Source: Symbiodinium kawagutii
Taxonomy: Eukaryota; Sar; Dinophyceae; Suessiales; Symbiodiniaceae
Assembly: GCA_009767595.1 (NCBI GenBank)
Contig: VSDK01001246.1
Coordinates: 1-64,000, forward strand
Direction: 5' to 3'
DNA: 64,000 nucleotides
Positions 55,005 to 64,000 of this stretch are shown here, in pieces. The translations under genes and the position numbers were made by a program. The notes beneath the pieces are model-generated. The model had not been told where the DNA came from. It saw only the letters and a list, made by a program, of their open reading frames with translations, and ran no database searches. Within the stretch, counting starts at the first letter, position 1. Every line of letters starts with the position of its first letter.

Positions 55005-55225
55005 TATTTGCAGCATTTTGGAGCCTCACCGTCGCATTCGTACGCTATTTACAGCATTTTGGAGCCTCACCGTCGCTTTCGTACGCTATTTACAGCATTT
55101 TGGAGCCTCACCGTCGCTTTCGTACGCTATTTACAGCATTTTGGAGCCTCACCGTCGCTTTCGTACGCTATTTGCAGCATTTTGGAGCCTTCCTCTCGCA
55201 TTCGTACGCTATTTGCATCATTTCG
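55005..55225 (+). repeat. Second, unrelated 41-base tandem repeat
   Basis: GAGCCTCACCGTCGCTTTCG recurs at 55021, 55062, 55103, 55144 and (diverged) 55185, exactly 41 bases apart, with TACGCTATTTACAGCATTTT completing the unit. The plus frames that repeat similar peptides across it arise because 41 is not a multiple of three. Confidence 0.95.
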
Positions 55226-55259
55226 GACCTTTACGTCCTATGTACACACCCCCATTTAG

Positions 55260-55480
55260 TACCTATTTACTGCCATATATTACTTACATACTACATATAT
55301 ACTACCTACAACTGCCTCTATATACTATCTGTATACTACTTATCTACTTCGTGCATACTATCTACACTATATACTACAATATATTACTTATATACTATCT
55401 ATTGATTGTTTTTGTACTATAAAAGCACTACTTGTATACTACCTATGTGCTGTTTATATACGTACTAGATATCTACCTAC
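55260..55480 (+). repeat. ACTACNTATATACT microsatellite-like region
   Basis: Irregular TATACTACCTA words run up to the assembly gap. Confidence 0.75.
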
Positions 55481-55530
55481 NNNNNNNNNNNNNNNNNNNN
55501 NNNNNNNNNNNNNNNNNNNNNNNNNNNNNN
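55481..55530. other. Assembly gap (50 N) with poly-C/poly-G flank
   Basis: The gap is followed by CCCCCACCCCGGGAGGGGGG and later runs of G, a likely sequencing barrier. Confidence 1.
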
Positions 55531-55534
55531 CCCC

Positions 55535-56815
55535 CACCCCGGGAGGGGGGGACCATGACCATGACCGGGGGGGGGGAGGGGGGGTGGCAACACTGGACCA
55601 TATATACCTAAATGTTTACAGTTCACGCCGCTTTTGTGCCCCTTTTGTTCCCGTCTCAAGATGAAAACAATCCTTTATGTTGGTAATTGTGTGATGTAGT
55701 CTACCTTTCTTGGATGCTCGGTGGGGACCTTTCTCGTGGGGAAATTGGTTGGCGTGATCCTTTCAGGATGGTATCAAAATCAAAACGCCAAAGGGATATT
55801 CATTGATTCATGTGTAGTTCGCTTTTGCTGCTTCAACATGGGACATACATATCAAGTTATGAAAGCGGCATGTCTTCTTCGGGGGCAACGAAGAAGCATG
55901 TGAGGCAAACAAGATTGCTCGCAGTTAGAAAATAATACCCTCACTTGGCAACTGAGCTGCGTTGAAATTGTGCACAGGACAGCAAGTTCCCCTAAATGAA
56001 AAGATTGAAATGCACACATGTGTATGTATCTACATGTATGTAATATGTACATTAATATGTAATATGTATATACAGATGTATGTTGGAAGACTGGATCGTG
56101 TTCATGTATAGACCTGTGAATATGTTTCAAACTAGGCAGTCCATCAGCCCGAATAAATTTAAACCAATCATTAAACATACAGTACCTTTAGCTACTGAGT
56201 CAATGAGGACAAACTGTGATTGAGTATTTACTTACCATTGTCGACCACACTGAGTGTAAACCAACTGTAGCATGTTGCATCCAGCCCACCACGGTTCACT
56301 CAACGACATTTTGCGGATAAACTGACCTGTTTGCCCAACTTAAGTCCACATGTCATCCCTTTGTGCGATGAGTCGTAAAATGATGGTATGTGAAGGTCGG
56401 AAGCAACAGGATTCTGTTCTGTTTTGGGAAGTTCGCTGGGGGGGAGGGGCACAAAATTTTCACAGAATGAGCCATTTCACGAGACAAAACAAGCCCTTTG
56501 GAAAGCATCGTGCCTTTTAATTAATGACAACGCGTTTGAACAATACTTCATAACTGATGCGCTGCCATCATGCGATGTTTGCCCTTCTGGTTTTGTCCGA
56601 CCCCCAAAATGGTGGTGAAAAATCGTCACAGCTTGGGAACGCATGGCTATGCACACCCAACAATAGGAGCACTTGGTTGTTCATCTAGTCAGTGAGCCAG
56701 TGAGCCATCTTTGGTGCCGCTGCAAGCCACCCATCGTGCCTGAAACCATCAAATATTGCCACAATGGGATTGTGTGGTCATAAACTTCCTCCGGTGAATC
56801 ATTGTTAAGACCGGT
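55535..56815. other. No gene recognised
   Basis: The frames at 55721-55903 and 56424-56618 are short and lack motifs or splice context. The remainder is AT-rich. Confidence 0.4.
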
Positions 56816-56817
56816 TC

Positions 56818-56925
56818 ATATCTGGCAGTGGGTCCCCTGGTTCCCCCCTGTTAACCATTATTTTCCCTATTATTGTTGGTGGAAATCCCCCATTAGTTGG
56901 TTGGTTAGTATTGACCCATAGCCAT
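56818..56925. mobile_element. Family A element
   Basis: The left end ATATCTGGCAGTGGGTC is slightly degraded. The interior CCCTGGTTCCCCCCTGTTAA and right end ATTGACCCATAGCCAT are clear. Confidence 0.88.
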
Positions 56926-57289
56926 CTCTCTTCAATACCAGTCAGTACTGGTTGATACTTATGCGTCACTGCTCCGCTGGTAAGAATTGGACTTTCACAG
57001 AAGGCTACTCACATCCGTCTCATCCCTACCCATTGCTAACCATCATTATGAAGCAATCAGATTGACCATTGTAATGTGAATTATGCTAACTATTAAACAT
57101 CAATAGGATATAAATATCATTACCCATTACTTTTGAACCAAACTAGCAAACCAGCGAAGATTGTGCCTTATTATCTAACCAGCGAAGATCCTAGGTTTTT
57201 ACCCATTATCTGTTAACCATGGTGATCAATGGTCAACTTCCCAAGTTCGGTGACATGGCTCGTGCCTTAGCTCGTCCCTCACCTGCCAC

Positions 57290-57355
57290 TCGCCCTAGAA
57301 ACCGCTTCCCTGTCCCCCCCCCCCCCCCTGCCACTCGCCCTAGAAACCGCTTCCG
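57290..57355 (+). repeat. Direct repeat separated by poly-C
   Basis: CTGCCACTCGCCCTAGAAAC followed by CGCTTCC occurs twice, 46 bases apart, split by a C14-type run. This may be slippage or an assembly effect. Confidence 0.8.
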
Positions 57356-57611
57356 AGGAACGTAGCGACTGCGGCACGATGCGAATGGCAGGCACTGGAC
57401 CGGAGTTTCCAACAACAACAGGTCCACAGTGGTTGATGTTGGATTCATGGTCCTCAATGGGTAATAAATTGAAAACATATATACATGCATTTTTGTTTAT
57501 AATTTGGAAATAAATACATACAAAAAACATGCCCATGTAGTGAAATGAATCAACAATATGTGTGTCTATATATAGAAAGAAGTGTGTCAAAGAGATAAAC
57601 AAAAACATGTG

Positions 57612-57655
57612 TATATATAAATAAATAAATATATATATATATATATATATATCTA
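57612..57655 (+). repeat. AT dinucleotide microsatellite
   Basis: AATAAATA words followed by about fourteen TA units. Confidence 0.95.
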
Positions 57656-57711
57656 AAACATATGCAAATATTCCAAGACGAAGGGATGGTGGAATCACTA
57701 AACGGTACTAA

Positions 57712-57766
57712 AATACTCCATCGGTATATTTAGCCGACTTTTGCCAAAGTAAATGACCCAGATTTG
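57712..57766. mobile_element. Family D element, left part
   Basis: AATACTCCATCGGTATATTT followed by TTTTGCCAAAGTAAATGACC resembles the left half of family D. The right half is missing. Confidence 0.45.
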
Positions 57767-58243
57767 CAAGCAAATGACCATCCGTTGCTATGGAGTTTAT
57801 CTGGTTCTTGATGGAGGAAACATCAGCCCGAAATGAATCAACACACAGCACGCTGAAATTTCGAACGCCGACCTTAAGCACCCGTGGATTTCCATATTGT
57901 TGGTTAGTAACCAGCTGGAAGTTGAAAATCCATATGTACAATTTTTTTATGCATTAGAAAATGATACTCTTTGACTTCCAAACTAGTCTCCCAAGGGGTA
58001 ACCTTTACTACAACCAGTATCAATTGTTCTGAACCATTACTGGCCATTCCTCACCATCATCGATCCTTGAGTGGATGGTAACAGCAGTCCTAATACAACA
58101 GTAGCAATGATAGTAGCAACATCGCAACATCAGTAACGCTAATAGCTGCTAGTGCCACTAGTGTTCCTGACTGTAAGCATAAGATGTATGTTCTGCCGGA
58201 GTAGATGGTTGAAAAGTTTGAATCACTGAACTAAGGTGTCTTA

Positions 58244-59434
58244 CTACTTTTGCAAGTGTGACTCGAAACAAGGACAACACGGCGTTAATGACCTGGACGG
58301 TTTGGACGTCTCAAGCAACCACTTTTTTATCTCTGAGACGCCAGCTCCCCCAAAAGCCTTCCAGAGACACCCAACTGTGTTCCTACGCCATTGAAAGGAA
58401 TAGACATATTGCCACAACCGCTGGTTCAAAGATCTAGTGATACTGTTCTTACCGCCAATCTGTCTGGCAATGTATTGCTCTGCATCACCCCAAAACTTGT
58501 CCAGGCACTGCATGCCTGCAACCTCAGCAATAGATTCTTTCCATTTCAATTTGTCTTTGCGTGACAATTTTTTGGCCAAGGGTGCGAACTCCATTTTGCA
58601 GTGGCTCACGTTCACATAGTGGTGGCACGTTAACGTGGTTGAGGAGCGTCAACATGGTGGTGAAACGTTAACGTGGTTGTGAAACGTTAGTATGGTGGTG
58701 GAACGTCAACGTGGTGGTGGAACGTTAACGTGGTTGTGGAACGTTAGCATGTTGGTGGAACCTCAACGTGGTGGTGGAACGTTAACGTGGTTTGTGGAAC
58801 GTTAGCATGGTGGTGGAACGTCAACGCGGTGGTGGAACGTTAACGTGGTTGTGGAATGTTAACATGGGAAAAAATGGCAAATTGCCCAGGTCTTGAATGA
58901 CGTCTCCAGCATGAGCTTGGCGACAAAGGAATAATTGTTGGGGCCCAAGGGGGCACGACCGGCTCCTGTGGCCGTAGCGATCTTTTCTCTCTGGGTGTAC
59001 TGGCACATCCGGGTCTTGCTCACAAAGTGCAACCCTGCGTTGTTGCCGGAAATGCCTTCACAATACATAATGTTGTCTATTTCCGAGCTTGAAAGCGCGC
59101 CCTTCCGCTCGCAAGCAAGTACCCCCACAGGAGGGCCGTAGACCCCAGCACTTCAGCCAGAGCGTTTGATATGAAGCAGGTTCTCCAAGTTTTTCTTCGT
59201 TGCATCCATGATGACGCAGTTCTCCAAGTCTGTGTGGGCCGTGATCAGCCACTTATCAGTGCTTTCCACCAAATCTGTTTTCCTGGCAAAGAGGAGAAAC
59301 AAAGACGGGTGACGGGTGTAGAAAAACATTGGCATCATCATATGAGACCAATCACCCCCGGGATCTTTTCCCCAATATGAGTTTGTTCTTTCCTGTCCCA
59401 CCATCATCAAAACATTGGCAGATTCTGTTTCCAA
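58244..59434 (-). pseudogene. Decayed or intron-split reading frame around a minisatellite
   Basis: Three open stretches on the minus strand are all in the same frame: 59434-59153 (ending ...KNLENLLHIKRSG), 59152-58859 (VLACERKGALSSSEIDNI..., ending TWAICHFFP), and 58615-58244 (MEFAPLAKKLSRKDKLKWKE...). They are separated by a TGA at 59153-59155 and by stops plus a 19-base minisatellite at 58617-58866. Residue composition is protein-like throughout and all three keep phase, so they once formed one protein of about 390 codons, or the minisatellite is an intron. I recognise no family. Confidence 0.4.
58617..58866 (+). repeat. 19-base palindromic minisatellite (AACGTTAACGTGGTTGTGG)
   Basis: About 13 units of 19 bases (sometimes 20) alternate AACGTTAACGTGGTTGTGG, AACGTTAGCATGGTGGTGG and AACGTCAACGTGGTGGTGG. 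The three types often cycle, giving a higher-order period near 57. The centre AACGTTAACGTT is self-complementary. Confidence 0.95.
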
Positions 59435-59625
59435 TCACCTCCAGCACTGTTTACCGACCTAATGAAAACAAAATCATCTTTTACCCATCGCTTCCGGGAT
59501 CTGTTCTCCCATGTGAACGCGACATTTAATGTGAGCGTCCCACCATCAAAGCATTGGCAAAATCTTCTGATACCAATCGCTCCGGGGACCCTTTTCCCGA
59601 AGTGAACGCAACATTTAGTAAGCCG
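59340..59625 (+). repeat. Three diverged tandem copies (CCAATCGCTCCGGGGATC... units)
   Basis: CCAATCACCCCCGGGATCTT (59348), CCCATCGCTTCCGGGATCTG (59484) and CCAATCGCTCCGGGGACCCT (59570) are each followed by TTTTCCCC.A.GTGAACGC-like sequence. Two have CCCACCATCA..AAAGCATTGGC between. Copy length is 90-140 bases. Confidence 0.65.
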
Positions 59626-59951
59626 AAAGCATTATCAATGGAAGATATTACAGTTTGGTTGCGAGAGATCATTGGATCAGATCACCACGCAAGGACACAC
59701 ACACAACAAATAGGACGTGTCCAAAAAAAATACTGGTGTTCACGCAGTTTAGGACCTGGATCGTTGATCATTACGGTAGACATTCAAAGTCAGCGCGCCT
59801 AAACCAGATGATTGGGGTGGCTCTGTTGGGGCCGGTGACCATACATATCTACGCGGACGCATCTATTTCAGTATTGTAACCATCAAATATCCATCCGAAC
59901 CATCAAAGGGCTGTGTGCTAGTTCACCCTTAGTCTTCCTGGTTTTCCCATC

Positions 59952-60038
59952 ACCAGCTAGTTTTACCTATAGGTTATTGGTAAACTGCTGGTAAAACTTG
60001 GTATAATAACCATAACCTATAGATAAAACTAGCTGGTA
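59952..60038. mobile_element. Family G hairpin element
   Basis: The ends ACCAGCTAGTTTTACCTATA and, inverted, TATAGATAAAACTAGCTGGT pair over about 28 bases with one mismatch. A further TAACCTATAGGTTA palindrome follows at 60058. Only one copy is seen. Confidence 0.85.
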
Positions 60039-60109
60039 ACCTGGTCATTACTGCTGATAACCTATAGGTTATTGTTCAACAACAGGTTATTGGTAAATTT
60101 ATCCCCCAT

Positions 60110-60300
60110 GGTTGCTTGGTTAACTGCTTGACCCAACTCGCCATAGATGATCTGCACGTTATCTTCCACGAGGTCTCGGCAGCTCCCGGCCTCCCATCAG
60201 GATGGTCATGTAATCCCAGAAGTCGTTGGGCCACGTGGTCTGGGGCAGGCGTTCCGATGGAGTCACTCAGTCTGTGTGGATTCATAGCTGACAAACATCC
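60110..60300. other. Coding-like GC-rich island, strand unresolved
   Basis: The plus frame reads LTQLAIDDLHVIFHEVSAAP then GLPSGWSCNPRSRWATW. Minus frames read TPAPDHVAQRLLGLHDHP or SCRDLVEDNVQIIYGELG. Its left edge TTAACTGCTTGACCCAACTC resembles that of the island at 17.76 kb. No unambiguous exon. Confidence 0.3.
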
Positions 60301-60314
60301 GTAGTTAAGGAGTC

Positions 60315-60401
60315 AATGTTGGTTTCTGATTAGTGTAACCCCCCCTAAAGTAATGAAAATAGATGAAACCAACAGGTAGATCCTAATCAGAAACCAACAT
60401 T
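60315..60401. mobile_element. Family F hairpin element, copy 2
   Basis: It has the same perfect ends as the 32902 copy (AATGTTGGTTTCTGATTAGT) and a nearly identical centre, with four extra C/A bases before CCTAAAGTAATG and one change in the right arm. Confidence 0.93.
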
Positions 60402-60793
60402 ACTATAGCTGATTCATGGCTGTCAAGGAGTTAGCTGAAAATCGCAAACATAGTTGGATCATGCACCGTGCCAGTCGATTACTTGCCAGCACGAGGATTT
60501 TCCAGCCAGTCATGTTGCTCACCGGAGTGTACCAGTTTTTTTAAAGGGAGATTCCGAGCTGATAGACCACAATGAATCATAAACGACCCTACTCACAATG
60601 CTGAACAATGGATAGACATGGGTCATGGTTAACAAGGGTCAAGCATGAATGAACGTGCTTGATCATAACATTGGTCCAAGAATGTGGATCGCTGTTGACG
60701 AAGGCCAATCATGGTTGATAAGCAGGCGTATAGGGGATAGCAACAAGCAACAATGGTCAACAACCTGTTCTGATTGAACCGCTGGTGATGAAG

Positions 60794-60908
60794 ATATGGT
60801 GGTTTCTCAAAATAGCAGACCCCCACAAATCATCCATTAGAAATCATTTACAATAATTAACAAACCAATCATAGCTTTGGGGTTCCCCTATTTTGAGAAA
60901 CCACCATC
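60794..60908. mobile_element. Family B short inverted-repeat element
   Basis: ATATGGTGGTTTCTCAAAAT and CTATTTTGAGAAACCACCAT are both nearly perfect. The GGTACC next to the left terminus is changed to GCAGACC. Confidence 0.93.
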
Positions 60909-61149
60909 TGTGCTTCTGAGACACTGCTCCAGCTTTGGTTGCGCTGCTTAGGCGACTTTCGTGTGTGAAGTCGTGCTTGAAGCATGGCGATCAGCCAATG
61001 CACCATGTTGGTGGCTTGAAATCCTGGAATCTGTGCCGAGGCACTAGTGATGAGATGATCAGACCATGCTGCTAACCAAAGCATCCCTCTATACTCGGCA
61101 TATCCCTATTATAAACCACCCTTCGCTGGTTCCAACCCCAACACTTCAC

Positions 61150-61345
61150 CCCGATCTACGGTTCAACCTACAATTAATGGTTATAACATAGAATTCATGG
61201 TTTTCAACAGTTATGGGTTATAGCCATTTAGGATTACAGCCATTAATTAGTTATAACAATTATTGGCTATAGCCACTATGGGTTATAGCCATTCAACAAT
61301 TGTGGATTATAGCCATTGCCATTAAGGGTAATAGCCATTAGTTAT
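61150..61345 (+). repeat. Imperfect tandem GGTTATAGCCATTA repeat
   Basis: About eight units of 20-30 bases contain GGTTATAGCCATT or ATTAGTTATAACA. Many are imperfect palindromes of TTATAGCCATTA. Confidence 0.75.
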
Positions 61346-61351
61346 GCTTAC

Positions 61352-61481
61352 CAACCTGCTGTGACTTGTTGAAGCTGCCTTGACCAATGGTTCTAACCCC
61401 TGAGCGCCGCACCGCAGCTTCAGCGGCCAAGGGCGTCATCAAGACGCTTCCCACAACGGAGGCGGCTCCCACGCTTGCCGC
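61352..61481 (-). CDS. Exon with Ala/Val-rich, membrane-like segment; gene unknown
   Basis: Between CCACCACCAG|G and CAGGTTG|GTAAGC, 130 bases read AASVGAASVVGSVLMTPLAA then EAAVRRSGVRTIGQGSFNKS. Both sites match the consensus and the codons are GC-rich like the phosphatase exons. The first 24 residues are small and hydrophobic, possibly part of a signal or membrane helix. The phase (one-base end) does not join exon 39105-39258 directly, so it is either an upstream exon with others missing or a different gene. Confidence 0.62.
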
Positions 61482-61559
61482 CTGGTGGTGGATGGCGACG
61501 GGTGGGTGAGCAGATATTGATGGCACTGCATTGATGATAAGGGTATGGATATATACATA

Positions 61560-61640
61560 AATTTAAATATATATATATATATATAGATACTTACAAAAAA
61601 ATGAATATATATATATATAATAAAATTAGTATATATGTAC
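61560..61640 (+). repeat. AT dinucleotide-rich stretch
   Basis: Two runs of TATATATATA are separated by a short spacer. Confidence 0.9.
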
Positions 61641-61879
61641 CAATCATAGAACTCGTGCGAATTGTGAATCATATAAGGACTACATAAAGAATATACAAGT
61701 GGTCATGGCAATTGCTAATGGTAAACAATGGTCAGATACCTTGATGGTCATGGCAATTGTTAGTGGCCAATCACGGCGAGTAACTGGTGCACATGGAGTT
61801 ATGCAGCAGCCAAATGGTGAAAGTTAATACTGTTGAAGTAATGGTTGTGTAATCATGATGAATGATGGGTATGATCACA

Positions 61880-62035
61880 AGAACTACTGCAATGCTTGTT
61901 GTTGTTGTTGTTGTTGTTGTTGCTGCGGTTGTTGTTGTTGTTGTTGTTGTTGTTGCCGTATTTGCTGTTCTTGTTGGTGCGGTGGTTGGTCATGGCTTTC
62001 AACCAAAAGCAAGCTTAGAAGCCACTAATGCTGCT

Positions 62036-62066
<31 letters not shown>

Positions 62067-62068
62067 AC

Positions 62069-62106
<38 letters not shown>

Positions 62107-62108
62107 CA
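61880..62108 (+). repeat. GTT, GCT and GAT trinucleotide microsatellites
   Basis: A GTT array (61890-61960), then GCT (62028-62048), then GAT with rare GAC (62049-62108). The poly-Val and poly-Asp frame is an artefact. Confidence 0.97.
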
Positions 62109-62420
62109 ATTTGACTACCAATTATCTGAGGATCAAGCACGGTAGTTCCATCAGGAACCGTGACCATTTGGCTACTGCCCATTGTTATCCGATCTTATGG
62201 AACCAAGCTTGACCATTATTTGGCGAATTATCCATGATTGTATCACCAGTATTCACAATAATTAAGCAGCATGAATCGTGTTGGTGCTTATGAAACATCT
62301 CAAACGCATTAGTTCTTGAACCATTCCAAATATTGAGACCATGAAAATCTGCTAGAAACCACCAACCAGTTACTATAATTGTAGGGGTGATCACCAACCT
62401 TCTAGGACTATTCATCATGG

Positions 62421-62533
62421 TTACCCTCCGGTAAACTAACCTGGCAATGGATTTTAACCATATTTTAAAGCAAAACCCTGGAAAATCACCAATATATGGT
62501 GGATTTTCTATTGCCAGGTTAGTTTACCAAAGG
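62421..62533. mobile_element. Family E element, plus an extra right end
   Basis: TTACCCTCCGGTAAACTAAC at the left and its complement (GGTTAGTTTACCAAAGG) at the right. A third copy of the terminus (CTTTGGTAAACTAACCTGGC) lies at 62569-62599, suggesting a nested or broken second element. Confidence 0.85.
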
Positions 62534-62794
62534 ATATGTTTGTTTAATCAAGGGTATATCCTCAACACTTTGGTAAACTAACCTGGCAATAGAAAAGGGT
62601 ACCATCGCTCTGCCCACCCTCTTTGCCATGGTTGGTATACCAAAGGGTATATCTCATAGCCCTGCCCACCCTCGGCGCAACCACTGGTACCTGAGGCGCG
62701 ACCATCTTCGAGGCGGCCCCTGGCGCAATCAACAGCTATGTTAAATATCTGGCTGCAGCAGTGTGGCTACGCAATAGAACATAGGGCATCAAAT

Positions 62795-63190
62795 ATCTAT
62801 GTATCTATAAATATCTATGTATCTAAATATATATAGATATATATTTATATATATTTAGAAACATATATGTAAATATATAGAAAGATATATATATATATAT
62901 TTATTTATTCATCTATTTATTTATTTATTTCTATGTACGTATGATACACATCTTTGTATCTATCAATCGATCTACTGTAAGTAAATAAATGCATATATAT
63001 ATATATACACACAAATGTGGGGATCCAAAAAAATGGAGGAGGGTATGTCGCCGACGCGGTTGGTTGGCCGTGGGAACATGTGTATATACATATACGTACA
63101 TGTATATATATATATATATATTAATATAAATGCACACATACATTTAAATGAATATATATATATATAGATAGACAGATCGATAGATAGATA
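62795..63190 (+). repeat. Long TA-rich microsatellite region
   Basis: Several ATATATAT runs and ATCTATTTATTTATT, TAGATAGATAGA words. Frames rich in Ile and Tyr are artefacts. Confidence 0.93.
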
Positions 63191-63199
63191 GATAACTTC

Positions 63200-63799
63200 A
63201 GGTATATACAATGACAAATGGCATAAATCCAGTGATATTATTGAGATGTTCTGCATATTATTTTTTGGGTGACAGTTGCCAAGATTTCGGTATATGTATA
63301 GTAGTTGCTTGTTGACTTTTGCATGAATCAACACATTAAACACGGAGGCATCTCTTCGTACCACCAGAAGGACTTGCAAAGGTCTTAGCAAGAAATACTT
63401 CCAGTGCATCGATGTATGTACTTCTTTATTTATGTGTTTATTCGTCTATTAATTCATTTATTTATTCACATTATACACACATTTCCACCGTCATACTCAC
63501 GTTGTACCTGTTGGTTATCTCTTCCGTATCATGCTAGCTTCAAGTCTTGACACCACTCATTGGGGATTGTTCATCAACATACTAACCATCGGGTACATGG
63601 TAACATACTACTACTGGATATATTGGCATGCTGAGTTCCAGATGATCAGTTTGTTTCCTAGTCAGCTAGTTGGCCAATTAGCCAGTTTGTTTACTCATTA
63701 GTTTCCTAGTTGACTGGTAAATCAGTGACAGTGGGTTGTGATAGTTTGCTTCTTAGTTGAGATTGTTTACTTACGAAATGGCTTTCATCCCCAAACAAA
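63200..63799. other. No gene recognised
   Basis: AT-rich. It includes a short GTTTCCTAGT/TCAGCTAGTTGGCC repetitive phrase at 63650-63710. Confidence 0.45.
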
Positions 63800-63862
63800 T
63801 TCTCGTTGGTGGTTTCAACCAGTATGAAACATATTACTCAACCAACCAATTGTTGATGACTA
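63800..63862. mobile_element. Family C element, left part
   Basis: TTCTCGTTGGTGGTTTCAAC followed by CTCAACCAACCAATTGTTGA, then the sequence departs from the family. Confidence 0.65.
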
Positions 63863-64000
63863 CTTTTTTTTTTGGAGCCAATTTCAAGCACCAACCATAG
63901 TTCACAAGGTGACTGTCGTGCCCGACCATGTTACGCCGGGGAAAAAACAAAAAGAGAATCGGCGCCGGACAGAACTTAGCGATCCGAGCCAATGGAAAAA

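Noticed and set aside
54889..55422. 177-codon plus-strand frame with repeated SLTVAFVRYLQHFGA-type units
   Set aside because: The same peptide repeat appears in all three frames because the 41-base unit is not a multiple of three; no start context or homologue is apparent.

Overview
The window looks like nuclear DNA of a dinoflagellate, most likely a Symbiodiniaceae alga. Four things point there. Protein-coding sequence comes as tiny GC-rich exons of roughly 18-154 bases with AG|G acceptors and GT or GC donors. Long introns are full of short hairpin elements and microsatellites. One intronless gene encodes a ubiquitin-like domain plus FNIP-type 22-residue repeats, an architecture I associate with dinoflagellates. 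The phosphatase described below resembles a dinoflagellate-type family. There are no bacterial signals such as operons or ribosome binding sites, and I did not find the dinoflagellate spliced-leader sequence. Two runs of N (30449-30467 and 55481-55530) are assembly gaps.

Region 1 to about 20.5 kb (minus strand): a metallophosphoesterase of the purple acid phosphatase type, spread over at least a dozen small exons. Read right to left, the metal-ligand motifs appear in the family order: DVGRRD (20.5 kb), GDNFYWGG (17.1 kb), GNHDWGG (10.5 kb), ATHF..CGHE (0.4 kb). Family-specific linkers lie between them (FERIYTGPGLDGKPW, DFSVEFLMLDSN, DPEHNIC, DCFKWMWDMW). The fifth motif (GHxH) and the C-terminus should lie off the left edge. 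Further minus-strand exon candidates at 30.2, 31.0, 39.1 and 61.4 kb may be its N-terminal part or belong to an upstream gene. A LINE-like reverse transcriptase fragment sits in an intron at 7.2-7.7 kb.

Region 20.5-45 kb: mostly intron-like or intergenic DNA. It holds a broken minus-strand reading frame at 22.8-23.8 kb, the candidate exons above, many copies of short inverted-repeat (MITE-like) families, and microsatellites.

Region 45-64 kb: a satellite-rich block. It contains a 272-base tandem duplication, a 10-base repeat, nine copies of a 169-170-base satellite, the intact FNIP-repeat gene (50.3-52.3 kb), and a 2-kb inverted duplication of a 41-base minisatellite around an A/T-rich hairpin core. 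A second, unrelated 41-base array follows. A decayed reading frame with an embedded 19-base palindromic minisatellite lies at 58-59.4 kb.

At least seven families of 85-170-base terminal-inverted-repeat elements (called A to G here) are scattered through the window; family B alone has 15 clear copies. All exon calls come from reading splice consensus, phase and remembered family motifs by eye, without alignment or transcript data.
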